Positions 1-7,587 of a DNA stretch of 64,000 bases are shown here, piece by piece. The stretch is from Xanthomonas theicola. Its GTDB lineage: Bacteria > Pseudomonadota > Gammaproteobacteria > Xanthomonadales > Xanthomonadaceae. The position numbers were made by a program, and so were the translations under genes. The stretch is from positions 1,776,001 to 1,840,000 of the forward strand of contig NZ_CP049017.1 of assembly GCF_014236795.1 (NCBI RefSeq), given 5' to 3'. The notes beneath the pieces are model-generated. The model did not search any database. It was not told the DNA's origin and was given only the letters and a program-made list of their open reading frames with translations. The number at the start of each line of letters is the position of its first letter. The first letter of the stretch is position 1.

Positions 1-1296
1 CATGAAGCGCACCGGCGTGCCGACCAGCTTGAAGCGTTTGCGGAAGAAATTCTCCAGATAGCGCTTGTACGACTCCGGCAACACCTTCAGGCGCGTGCCG
101 TGGACGATGAAGGTCGGCGGGTTGCTGCCGCCTGGATGCACGTAGCGCAGCTTGGAGACGTGGCCGCGGATGCTCGGCGGCGGGTTGGTCTGGTAGGCCA
201 CTTCCAGCGCCTGGTTGACTTCGCTGGTGCTGAATTCGCGGATCGCCGAGGCGTGTGCCTGATGGATCGCACGGAACAGCTCGCGCAGGCCGGAGCCATG
301 CTTGGCCGAGATCCGCACCGCTTCGGCCCAGGGCACGAAGCCGAGCTTGCGCGCCAGCAGCGACTCGGCCTGCTCGCGCTGGTAGTCGGTCAGCCCGTCC
401 CACTTGTTGACCGCCACCACCAGCGCACGACCGGCGTCCAGGATCGCGCCGAGCACGCTGGCGTCCTGGTCGGTGACGCCTTCGGTGGCGTCGAGCAGCA
501 GCACCGCGACCTCGCATTGCTCGATCGCCTGCAGCGTCTTGAACACGCTGAATTTCTCCACCGCCTCCTCAACCCGGCCACGGCGGCGCAGGCCGGCGGT
601 GTCGATCAGCCGGTACAGGCGCTCGTCGCGCTGCAGGTCCACCGCGATCGCGTCGCGGGTGGTGCCCGGCACTGCGGAGGCGATCATCCGCTCTTCGCCG
701 AGCAACCGGTTGACCAGTGTCGACTTGCCGACGTTGGGACGGCCGACGAAAGCGATGCGCATGCGCGCCGGATCGGTGTCCAGCGTCGCGCCGAGACCTT
801 CCTCGGGCAGCCGCGCCAGCACCTCCTCGAGCAGGTCGTCGATGCCGTGGCGGTGCGCGGCGGACACCGCGATCGCCTTGCCCAGGCCGTAGCGCGCGAA
901 CTCGGCGCGCACCTGGTCTTCGTCGGTACCGTCGATCTTGTTGATCAGCAGCAGGGTCGGCCGCGCCAGCTTGCGCAGCCAGGCCAGGATCTCGTCGTCG
1001 AGCGAGGACGAACCTTCGCGTCCGTCGACCACGAACAGCACCAGGTCGGCTTCGCCGGCGGCGGAGCGCGCCTGGCTCGCGGTCGCCCCGGCCAGACCCT
1101 CTTCCTCGCCGGAAATGCCACCGGTGTCGACGATCGCGAACGGGGTGTCCGGCTCCAGCCGGCACACCCCGTAGTGGCGGTCGCGCGTAACCCCCGGCTG
1201 GTCGTGGACCAGCGCGTCGCGGCTGCGCGTGAGCGCGTTGAACAGCGTGGACTTGCCGACATTCGGCCGTCCAACCAGGGCGACCAGCGGCAGCAT
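1..1296 (-). CDS. der: Ribosome-assembly GTPase Der (EngA), 3' end cut off by the window
   Basis: Der is an essential double GTPase that associates with the 50S subunit during ribosome assembly. The reading frame runs from an ATG at 1296 through to base 1 with no stop, giving 432 codons; the family is about 465 aa, so roughly the last 30 residues lie outside the window. Two P-loops of the form GRPNVGKST are visible, one at about residue 9 and one near residue 183, which is the family hallmark of tandem G domains. The C-terminal KH-like part is present up to the window edge. A purine-rich AGGAA precedes the start. It is the last gene seen of the minus-strand run ndk-rlmN-pilF-rodZ-yfgM-bamB-der and lies 16 bp downstream of bamB. 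Confidence 0.97.
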   Translation of the reverse strand, partial: MLPLVALVGRPNVGKSTLFNALTRSRDALVHDQPGVTRDRHYGVCRLEPDTPFAIVDTGGISGEEEGLAGATASQARSAAGEADLVLFVVDGREGSSSLDDEILAWLRKLARPTLLLINKIDGTDEDQVRAEFARYGLGKAIAVSAAHRHGIDDLLEEVLARLPEEGLGATLDTDPARMRIAFVGRPNVGKSTLVNRLLGEERMIASAVPGTTRDAIAVDLQRDERLYRLIDTAGLRRRGRVEEAVEKFSVFKTLQAIEQCEVAVLLLDATEGVTDQDASVLGAILDAGRALVVAVNKWDGLTDYQREQAESLLARKLGFVPWAEAVRISAKHGSGLRELFRAIHQAHASAIREFSTSEVNQALEVAYQTNPPPSIRGHVSKLRYVHPGGSNPPTFIVHGTRLKVLPESYKRYLENFFRKRFKLVGTPVRFM

Positions 1297-1312
1297 CGCG
1301 AATTCCTTCCTG

Positions 1313-2668
1313 TTACTGACCCAACCGGAACGCGGTCAGGTCGCCTTTCGTGTTCTGGACCAGCAGGATGCCGTCGGCCACCACCGGTTGCGCCAACAGC
1401 GCCTTGCGTCCGGCGCGCGCGCGCGCGGCGAATTCACCATTGTCGAGCTTGAGCCAATGCAGGTAGCCCTTGTAGTCGCCGACCACCGCATAGTCGCCCT
1501 GGATCGCCACACCGGTCAGCGAGCGCCGAGCCAGTGCCGGCTGCGACCAGGTCGCCGATCCGGAGGCCTTGTCCAGCGCCCACACCGAACCGGCATTGTC
1601 GGCCACCACCACGCTGCCGGCACTGACACCCACGCCGCCGGCGCCGCCATGATCGCGGCTCCACAGCGGGCGGCCGCTCGGGCCTTCCAGCGCCAGGGTC
1701 TTGTTCTTGAAGCTGGTCGCGTACAGGGTGGTGCCGTCCAGCACCGGCGCGCCGTCCACGTCGGCCATGCGCTCCAGTTCGGTGCGGCCTTCCGGCACAC
1801 CGATGGCCTGCTCCCACAGCACGCGCCCGTCCTGCATCGCCAGCGCCGCCAGGGTGCCATCGTCGTTGCCGATGAACAGCACGCCCGGACCGGACACCAC
1901 CGGCGCGTTGCCGCGCACGGTCAGGGTCGGCAGTTCCTGCGCATTGAACCAGCGCTGCTGCCCGTTGCTCGCGTCGAACGCAGTGGTCCGGCCATCGTTG
2001 CTGCGCACGAACACCAGGTGCTGCGACACCACCGGCGCGGCGATCACTTCGTTGGGCACCTTGGCGCGCCACTTCTCGGCCCCGGTGGCGGCGTCGAGCG
2101 CGACCACCTCGCCGTTCAGGCCGCCCGCCACCACCAGCCCCTCGCCCACGCCCGGACCGCCGGCGAAGCGCGGCAACGGGCGATTCTTCTCGAGCCGCTT
2201 GCGTTCCTTGACCTGCTGCTTCTCGTTGCGCAGGCGCTGCTTGAAGGCCACGCGCTCGTCCTTGGATAGATCCTTGCTCGATTCACCCTCGACCTGGCTC
2301 TTCGGCTGCGCCTGGACTTGCGACAGGCGCTCCTTGCGCGCCTTCTTGGCGTCGTACTCCCACAGCGTCTTGCCGGTCTGCAGGTCCAGCGCGTAGACCG
2401 AACCGGCGGACGCGGCCACATATACCTTGCCGTCGGCCACCGCCGGCCGCTGGCGCACGCCGATGCGCCGCTCGCCCTTGCCGACGTCGGTCGACCACAG
2501 CTTGACGATCTTCACCGACGGCTTGAAATCGACCAGTTCGGCCGGCTCGGCGGCCTTCTTGGCAGCCGCATCCTTGCCCGCGAACCAGCCCTTGACCGTG
2601 CTGCAGCCGGACAGGGCCACGCCCAGCAGGGCGACGGTCGCGATGCGCTTGAACATGACTACCTTCAT
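1313..2668 (-). CDS. bamB: Outer-membrane assembly lipoprotein BamB
   Basis: BamB is the beta-propeller lipoprotein of the BAM complex that inserts beta-barrel proteins into the outer membrane. The 451-aa product has a short signal peptide ending in the lipobox LSGC (Cys22) and several PQQ-like propeller blades (for example the [15 protein letters not shown] type). The ATG at 2668 overlaps the yfgM stop as TGATG, which supports this start; an ATG four codons later (2656) is the alternative. A strongly charged Lys/Arg/Glu-rich stretch at about residues 107-162 interrupts the first blades and makes the protein longer than the roughly 390-aa E. coli homologue. It is cotranscribed with yfgM, and der follows. 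Confidence 0.95.
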   Translation of the reverse strand: MKVVMFKRIATVALLGVALSGCSTVKGWFAGKDAAAKKAAEPAELVDFKPSVKIVKLWSTDVGKGERRIGVRQRPAVADGKVYVAASAGSVYALDLQTGKTLWEYDAKKARKERLSQVQAQPKSQVEGESSKDLSKDERVAFKQRLRNEKQQVKERKRLEKNRPLPRFAGGPGVGEGLVVAGGLNGEVVALDAATGAEKWRAKVPNEVIAAPVVSQHLVFVRSNDGRTTAFDASNGQQRWFNAQELPTLTVRGNAPVVSGPGVLFIGNDDGTLAALAMQDGRVLWEQAIGVPEGRTELERMADVDGAPVLDGTTLYATSFKNKTLALEGPSGRPLWSRDHGGAGGVGVSAGSVVVADNAGSVWALDKASGSATWSQPALARRSLTGVAIQGDYAVVGDYKGYLHWLKLDNGEFAARARAGRKALLAQPVVADGILLVQNTKGDLTAFRLGQ

Positions 2669-3306
2669 CAGATCGGCTCCGCGGGATTCGGCACGGTGCC
2701 GCCCGCATCCATCAATTTCGTTTCCAACAGTCGCCGTTGCGGCGCTGCCACGTCCAGGGTGGTCAACGACTTGGCGTACGCATCGCGTGCCGCATCGCGC
2801 TTGCCCTGCGCGATCAGCGCATCGCCGCGAATTTCCAGGCTCTGGTTGTCCTCGGCCGAGGCCAGCAGCTTCAGCGCTTCGTCTCTCTTGCCGGTCTGGA
2901 TCAGCAAGCGCGCCACGCGCTGGTCGATCAGCTGCTTCAGCTCGCCCTCGGCCTTGAGCGCGCGCAGCGTCGCCAGGGCCTGATCGTACTTGCCGGCGTC
3001 GGCCTGCGCCTTGGCCAGGCGCAGCGCGGCAAGTTCGGCGTAGACGTTGGCCGGGCCCTGCTGCAGCGCCGCCATGTTCTTGCTCGCCTTGTCCAGTTGG
3101 TTGGCCTGGATGCTCTTGAGTACGGCGTCGTAGCGGGAATTGGCCAGCGCCAGGTCGTTGGCATGCTGCCTGGTCCACCACTGCCAGCCAATGATCGCGC
3201 CGATGCCCAGGACGACGCCGCCGATCAGGCCGGCGCCGTTTTTCCTGAGCCAAGTGCGGACGCGTTCGCTTTGTTCGTGCTCGTCGAGCAGGTCGTCGAT
3301 CGCCAT
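2668..3306 (-). CDS. yfgM: YfgM-family periplasmic TPR protein (ancillary SecYEG translocon subunit)
   Basis: This 212-aa protein has a short cytoplasmic N-terminus, one membrane segment at about residues 20-40 (Gly/Ile-rich, ending in WQWW) and a periplasmic region of tetratricopeptide-type helices. The layout and its position directly upstream of bamB match YfgM, which in E. coli binds SecYEG and the chaperone PpiD. The ATG at 3306 gives the conserved MAIDDLLDEHEQ start; the frame is open further upstream but without family similarity. Its stop overlaps the bamB start. The function is inferred from family and synteny, not from a catalytic motif. Confidence 0.9.
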   Translation of the reverse strand: MAIDDLLDEHEQSERVRTWLRKNGAGLIGGVVLGIGAIIGWQWWTRQHANDLALANSRYDAVLKSIQANQLDKASKNMAALQQGPANVYAELAALRLAKAQADAGKYDQALATLRALKAEGELKQLIDQRVARLLIQTGKRDEALKLLASAEDNQSLEIRGDALIAQGKRDAARDAYAKSLTTLDVAAPQRRLLETKLMDAGGTVPNPAEPI

Positions 3307-3370
3307 GCGTACTCTCGCCCCGCCGCAACGACGGGACATGCAATGTTGAGATTGGGGAACCGCGCCGCCG

Positions 3371-4216
3371 TCAGTCGGACGCCGGCACCACGGAACCGTC
3401 GGAGGATACCGCAAAGCGCGCCACGTTCGCGCGCTTGTACGCGGTCAGATCCACGGTACTACCGGATTGCTGAACCTGAACCGCCGACGCATTGCCGAGC
3501 ACGATGCGGCCCACCTGACCCGGCGCGTAGTCGCGCGTCTGGCCCGCCTTCAGCAACGCCTTCTCCAGCGGCGTGCCGTCCGGAGCGCTGATTTGCACCC
3601 AGCTGTCGCCGTGGAACGACAGACTGAGACCGGCCTTCTCCGCCTCGTGGGAGGCGCGCGGCAGTGGCGTCAGCGACGCGATGTACGGCGCGGCACTGGG
3701 CGCGACGCGAGCGGCCACCGCGGCGCCGCGGCCGGCAGGCGCCTGCGGCGCGGCGGCGGCCGGCGCCGTCGGCACCACGTCCAGCGACGCGGTGTTCGGG
3801 CCGTCTTCGGCGAAATGGGTGCGGGTCGCGTACCAGACCGGCACCGCCAACCCGGCGGTGAGCACCACGTAAACCAGGCGCCGGGTGGCGCTCTCGAGCA
3901 TGCGCCGCAGCCGCGGCGTATGCGTGTGGCTGATCAGCTCCACCGGTTGCACCGGCGCGACATGCGCGGTCGCCAGCAGCGGCTCCAGGTCGATCCCGAG
4001 CAGGCGCGCGTAGCTGCGCAACTGACCGCGCACGAACACAGGCGCGCCGAGACGCGGCCACTGTTCCGCTTCCAGCGCACGCACCACGTGCACCGGCATG
4101 TGCAGCCGGCTGCCGACCTCCTGGATGCTCAGGCCGGCCGCCTCGCGTGCTTCGCGGAGTTGTTGTCCGCAACCTTTGGCGCCGTCGAAAGCGTTCGGAT
4201 TGTAATCACTGGTCAC
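3371..4216 (-). CDS. rodZ: RodZ-type helix-turn-helix membrane protein
   Basis: The 281-aa product has an N-terminal Xre-type helix-turn-helix at about residues 15-75, a single membrane segment near residues 111-127, an Ala/Pro-rich linker and a C-terminal DUF4115-like beta domain. This is the architecture of RodZ, which links MreB filaments to the cell-wall elongation machinery. The start is a GTG at 4216 that overlaps the pilF stop by four bases (GTGA), implying translational coupling. There is no competing ATG that keeps the HTH. Its neighbours pilF, rlmN and ndk upstream, and yfgM, bamB and der downstream, are the usual ones. Confidence 0.9.
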   Translation of the reverse strand: MTSDYNPNAFDGAKGCGQQLREAREAAGLSIQEVGSRLHMPVHVVRALEAEQWPRLGAPVFVRGQLRSYARLLGIDLEPLLATAHVAPVQPVELISHTHTPRLRRMLESATRRLVYVVLTAGLAVPVWYATRTHFAEDGPNTASLDVVPTAPAAAAPQAPAGRGAAVAARVAPSAAPYIASLTPLPRASHEAEKAGLSLSFHGDSWVQISAPDGTPLEKALLKAGQTRDYAPGQVGRIVLGNASAVQVQQSGSTVDLTAYKRANVARFAVSSDGSVVPASD

Positions 4217-5031
4217 AATGCACTAGCCCCGGGAATCGCGGTCGCGGCATCGGGAAACTCCTTGCGCAACCGCTGTTGGTAACGGCCGGCGGCAGCCATG
4301 TCGCGCAGCCCTTGTTCAATCTGAATAGCAAGTTGTAACACGGATGCGGTGGCCGGCGCAGCTGCCAGACGCCGTTCCGAGAAGGCGCGCGCCTCGAAGA
4401 AGCGCGACTGCGCCGCTTCCTCGCGCGCCATCGCTTCCAGCGCGTACGCATTGCCCGGCTCCAGCGCCAGCGCCTTGCGCAAGTCGCGTACGCCGCGCTC
4501 GCGCTGGCCGATCCGCAGCGCGCAACCGCCGGCATTGGCCAAGGCCGAGGCCGGCGTGGCGTAGCCCGGCGCGGCCAGGGCGCGATCGAACCATTGCAGC
4601 GACTCGGACGCGGCGCCGTTCGCGCATAGCCAAGCACCGTAGTTGTTCAAGGTCTCGCCGCGATTCGGCGCCAGTTCGGCGGCCTTGCGGTAGCGGTCGC
4701 CGGCGGCGGCGGCGTCGCCGCGGCGGTCGGCGACCACGGCCAGCAGCGTCTGCGCCTGCACTGAATCCGGCGCCAGCGCCAGCGCCTTGCGGGCATGGCC
4801 TTCGGCCCCAGCCAGATCGCCGGCACTGAGCCGGTTGCCGGCCAGGCCGAGCTGCTCCTGCAGCACATAGCGCGCCTTGACCGCGCTGCTGTCGCGGAAA
4901 TCGTATTCCGGCGCCACCTGCTCGACACCGCGCAGCTTGCCGGGCTTGATGCTGCGCAGGCCGCAGGCCGCCAGCGCCAGCAGCGTCGCGGCCAACGCGG
5001 CGAGCGCGACCGGATGCTTAGGCGGCCGCAT
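4213..5031 (-). CDS. pilF: Type IV pilus biogenesis/stability lipoprotein PilF (PilW)
   Basis: The 272-aa lipoprotein has a signal peptide ending in LAAC (Cys23) followed by several tetratricopeptide repeats (motifs such as LNNYGAWLC and [17 protein letters not shown]). PilF/PilW is the pilotin that promotes outer-membrane assembly of the PilQ secretin. The chosen start is the ATG at 5031, which yields a proper signal peptide; the open frame continues upstream inside rlmN, and the two genes overlap by 14 bases. It is followed by rodZ with a 4-base overlap, so the run is tightly coupled. Confidence 0.92.
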   Translation of the reverse strand: MRPPKHPVALAALAATLLALAACGLRSIKPGKLRGVEQVAPEYDFRDSSAVKARYVLQEQLGLAGNRLSAGDLAGAEGHARKALALAPDSVQAQTLLAVVADRRGDAAAAGDRYRKAAELAPNRGETLNNYGAWLCANGAASESLQWFDRALAAPGYATPASALANAGGCALRIGQRERGVRDLRKALALEPGNAYALEAMAREEAAQSRFFEARAFSERRLAAAPATASVLQLAIQIEQGLRDMAAAGRYQQRLRKEFPDAATAIPGASAL

Positions 5032-6223
5032 CCCGGTCCGCCCGCGCCTGCAATTGACGCTGGAAATCGGCCTGGCGGCGAGTACGGTCCAGCACCTGGC
5101 CCTTGAGCTGGCCGCAGGCCGCATCGATGTCGTCGCCGCGCGTGCGCCGCACCATGGTCAGCACCTGCGCATCGAGCAGGATCTTCTGGAACGCACGGAT
5201 CGCGGTCTCGCCGGAGCGCTCGTAGCGCGTGCCCGGGAACGGATTGAACGGGATCAGGTTGACTTTGCCCGCGTCCTTGGCCTGCACCACGTTGTCGAAC
5301 TGGCGCATCAGCCGCGCCAGCTGCCGCGCATGCTCGGGCTGATCGTTGACGCCCTTCATCAGCGTGTACTCGAAGGTCACCGATTCGCGGCGCTTGTTGG
5401 CGCGCAGGTAGCGCGCGCAGGCGGCCATCAACTCGGCCATCGGGTATTTCTTGTTGAGCGGCACCAGCGTCTCGCGCAGCGCGTCGTCGGCGGCGTGCAG
5501 CGACACCGCCAACGACACGTCGCTCTCGCTGGACAGGCGGTCGATCATCGGCACCAGGCCCGAGGTCGACAGCGTCACCCGCTTGTTGGCCAAGCCGTAG
5601 CCCAGGTCGTCGCGCATCACGCTCATCGCGCGCACGACGTTGTCGAAATTCATCAGCGGCTCGCCCATGCCCATCATCACCACGTTGGTGAGACGGCGCT
5701 GCTGGTGCGGCACGTTGCCCAGGTGGCGCGCCGCGACCCACACCTGGCCGACGATCTCGGCGGTGGACAGGTTGCGGTTGAAGCCCTGGGTGGCGGTCGA
5801 GCAGAACGTACAGTTCAGGCCGCAGCCGACCTGGGAGGACACGCACAGGGTGCCGCGGCCCTTGTCGGGGATGTAGACAGTCTCGATCGCGTTCTTGCCG
5901 TCGGTGCCCATCGCCAGCAGCCACTTGTGGGTGCCGTCGCTGGAAGGCTTGTCGAACACGACGCCGGGGACGAGGATCTCGGCATACTGCTGCAGCTTGG
6001 CGCGCAACGCCTTGCCCAGATCGGTCATCTGGTCGAAGTCGGTGACGTAGCGGTGGTGGATCCACTTCATCACCTGGTGGGCGCGGTAGCGCGCTTCGCC
6101 GAGGGTCTCGGCGAAGAAACGTTCCAACCCCTCGCGATCGAGGTCGAGCAGATTCTGTTTGGCTGCAGCGCCGGTCCTGAGCGGATCGGCGAGCGCCAAC
6201 GGAGTGTGGACGACCTCGTTCAC
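5018..6223 (-). CDS. rlmN: Dual-specificity 23S rRNA/tRNA adenine-C2 methyltransferase RlmN
   Basis: RlmN is a radical-SAM enzyme that methylates C2 of A2503 in 23S rRNA and A37 in some tRNAs. The 401-aa product carries the radical-SAM cysteine motif CGLNCTFC, which binds the 4Fe-4S cluster, and a [10 protein letters not shown] motif used in SAM binding. The frame extends upstream, but a GTG at 6223 preceded by GAGAGG gives the usual family length. The end overlaps the pilF start. ndk lies 10 bp upstream, so the two are probably cotranscribed. Confidence 0.96.
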   Translation of the reverse strand: MNEVVHTPLALADPLRTGAAAKQNLLDLDREGLERFFAETLGEARYRAHQVMKWIHHRYVTDFDQMTDLGKALRAKLQQYAEILVPGVVFDKPSSDGTHKWLLAMGTDGKNAIETVYIPDKGRGTLCVSSQVGCGLNCTFCSTATQGFNRNLSTAEIVGQVWVAARHLGNVPHQQRRLTNVVMMGMGEPLMNFDNVVRAMSVMRDDLGYGLANKRVTLSTSGLVPMIDRLSSESDVSLAVSLHAADDALRETLVPLNKKYPMAELMAACARYLRANKRRESVTFEYTLMKGVNDQPEHARQLARLMRQFDNVVQAKDAGKVNLIPFNPFPGTRYERSGETAIRAFQKILLDAQVLTMVRRTRGDDIDAACGQLKGQVLDRTRRQADFQRQLQARADRDAAA

Positions 6224-6233
6224 GATGGACCTC

Positions 6234-6659
6234 TCAGCGCGAGACCACTTCGGTGACGGCGAAGAAATACGCCACTTCGTTGGCGGCGTTGTCGATCGAA
6301 TCGGAGCCGTGCGCGGCATTGGCGTCGATCGAATCGGCGAAATCGGCGCGGATGGTGCCCGGCGCGGCGTCCTTCGGGTTGGTGGCGCCCAGCAGGTCGC
6401 GGTGCACGGCCACGGCGTTCTCGCCTTCCAGCGCCTGGATCATCACCGGGCCGGAGATCATGAACTCGACCAGGGCGTTGAAGAACGGGCGTTCGCGGTG
6501 CACCGCGTAGAAGCCCTCGGCCTCGCGGCGCGACAGCTGCTTGTACTTGGCGGCCACGACCTTCAGGCCGGCCTTTTCGAAGCGGGAGTAGATCTCGCCG
6601 ATGACGTTCTTGGCGACGGCATCGGGCTTGATGATGGATAGGGTGCGCTCCAGCGCCAT
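6234..6659 (-). CDS. ndk: Nucleoside diphosphate kinase
   Basis: Ndk balances cellular NTP and dNTP pools by transferring the gamma phosphate through a phosphohistidine. The 141-aa protein is of normal length and has the active-site motif NAAHGSDS with His117. The start is the ATG at 6659, giving [13 protein letters not shown], the standard N-terminus; an upstream extension in the same frame has no family similarity. It is the first gene of the minus-strand run that continues into rlmN. A hairpin with a T-run lies about 50 bp upstream on the same strand. Confidence 0.97.
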   Translation of the reverse strand: MALERTLSIIKPDAVAKNVIGEIYSRFEKAGLKVVAAKYKQLSRREAEGFYAVHRERPFFNALVEFMISGPVMIQALEGENAVAVHRDLLGATNPKDAAPGTIRADFADSIDANAAHGSDSIDNAANEVAYFFAVTEVVSR

Positions 6660-6709
6660 GGAAAGTTCTCCGAGTGGGGCGGGCCACTGAGGGCCCGAGG
6701 TTAGCATGA

Positions 6710-6733
6710 AAAAAACCCGCGTCAAAACGCGGG
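6710..6733 (-). terminator. Intrinsic terminator on the minus strand upstream of ndk
   Basis: On the minus strand a perfect 7-bp stem (CCCGCGT/ACGCGGG) with a 4-base TTTG loop is followed by seven Ts. It ends a transcript arriving from the right, yet no protein gene lies there on this strand before the plus-strand TetR gene. It may end a short RNA (see findings). Confidence 0.7.
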
Positions 6734-6844
6734 CTTAGCCAGAATTGCGATGGACAATTCTATCCAATCGCAGCGGGCATTGCACGGCCGCGGACTGAAT
6801 GGTGCTGCAGCGCAACATGACGCGGCCGGTATCGGCGCCTACAC

Positions 6845-6860
6845 TCAAACAATCGTTTGA
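6845..6860. promoter_or_regulatory. PsrA-like operator palindrome upstream of the TetR gene
   Basis: TCAAACAATCGTTTGA is a perfect inverted repeat with a 4-base centre. It lies 18-33 bp before the TetR start and overlaps the end of a TACACT -10-like box (6840-6845). It fits the known PsrA consensus C/GAAAC-N(2-4)-GTTTG/C of TetR-family regulators that repress beta-oxidation genes and are released by long-chain acyl ligands. Autoregulation is the likely role. Confidence 0.7.
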
Positions 6861-6877
6861 TTGATTCCGGCGACCGC

Positions 6878-7510
6878 ATGGCAAAGCAAGCGCACTTCTC
6901 CACCAAGGACCGCATCCTCGGCGCGGCCGAGGAACTGTTCGCCCAGCACGGCTTTTCCGGCACCTCGCTGCGCCAGGTCACCAGCCAGGCCGACGTCAAC
7001 ATCGCCGCGGTCAACTACCACTTCGGCTCCAAGGAGAACCTGGTCAACGAGGTGTTCCGGCGACGCATGGACGAGATGACCGCGGCGCGCATGGCGCAGC
7101 TGGAGGCTGCGCAGCGCGCCCATCCGGGCCTGCTCGGCCCGGTGCTGGCGGCGTTCGTGGAACCGGCGCTGGCGATGGCCCAGGACCGCCAGAGCGGCGG
7201 CGCCTTCGTGCGCGTGATCGCCCGCGCCTACGCCGAGAAGAACGACAGCCTGCGCCAGTTCCTGTCCGACCATTACGGCCACGTGCTGCGCGAGTTCGGC
7301 AAGGCCATCGCCGCCTGCGTGCCCGAACTGAGCAAGGAAGAACTGTACTGGCGCCTGGACTTCCTGGCCGGCGCGCTGACCTACGCCATGGCCGATTTCG
7401 GCCTGATCAAGCGCCCCGCCGGGGTCAGCGAAGGGGCACACCGCGCCCACGCCGCGCGCGAACTGATCCGTTTCGCCGAAGCGGGCTTCCTGGCCTGCGC
7501 CGCGCCCTGA
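6878..7510 (+). CDS. TetR/AcrR-family regulator, probable PsrA-type fatty-acid sensor
   Basis: The 210-aa protein starts with a typical TetR helix-turn-helix (about residues 8-55; motifs ILGAAEELFAQHGF and VNYHFGSKENLV) followed by an all-helical ligand-binding domain. The start at 6878 is chosen because the earlier in-frame start at 6857 would lie inside the operator palindrome. The gene sits immediately upstream of a beta-oxidation pair on the same strand and has a PsrA-like operator. I therefore infer that it controls fatty-acid degradation and probably itself. The ligand is inferred from context only. Confidence 0.88.
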   Translation: MAKQAHFSTKDRILGAAEELFAQHGFSGTSLRQVTSQADVNIAAVNYHFGSKENLVNEVFRRRMDEMTAARMAQLEAAQRAHPGLLGPVLAAFVEPALAMAQDRQSGGAFVRVIARAYAEKNDSLRQFLSDHYGHVLREFGKAIAACVPELSKEELYWRLDFLAGALTYAMADFGLIKRPAGVSEGAHRAHAARELIRFAEAGFLACAAP

Positions 7511-7587
7511 TTCCGCAAGAACCGTTGCGTAAAACCATCCTGCAAGACCCGCATCCCGCAATCGTTGACCCACAGAGGCTGATCGCT

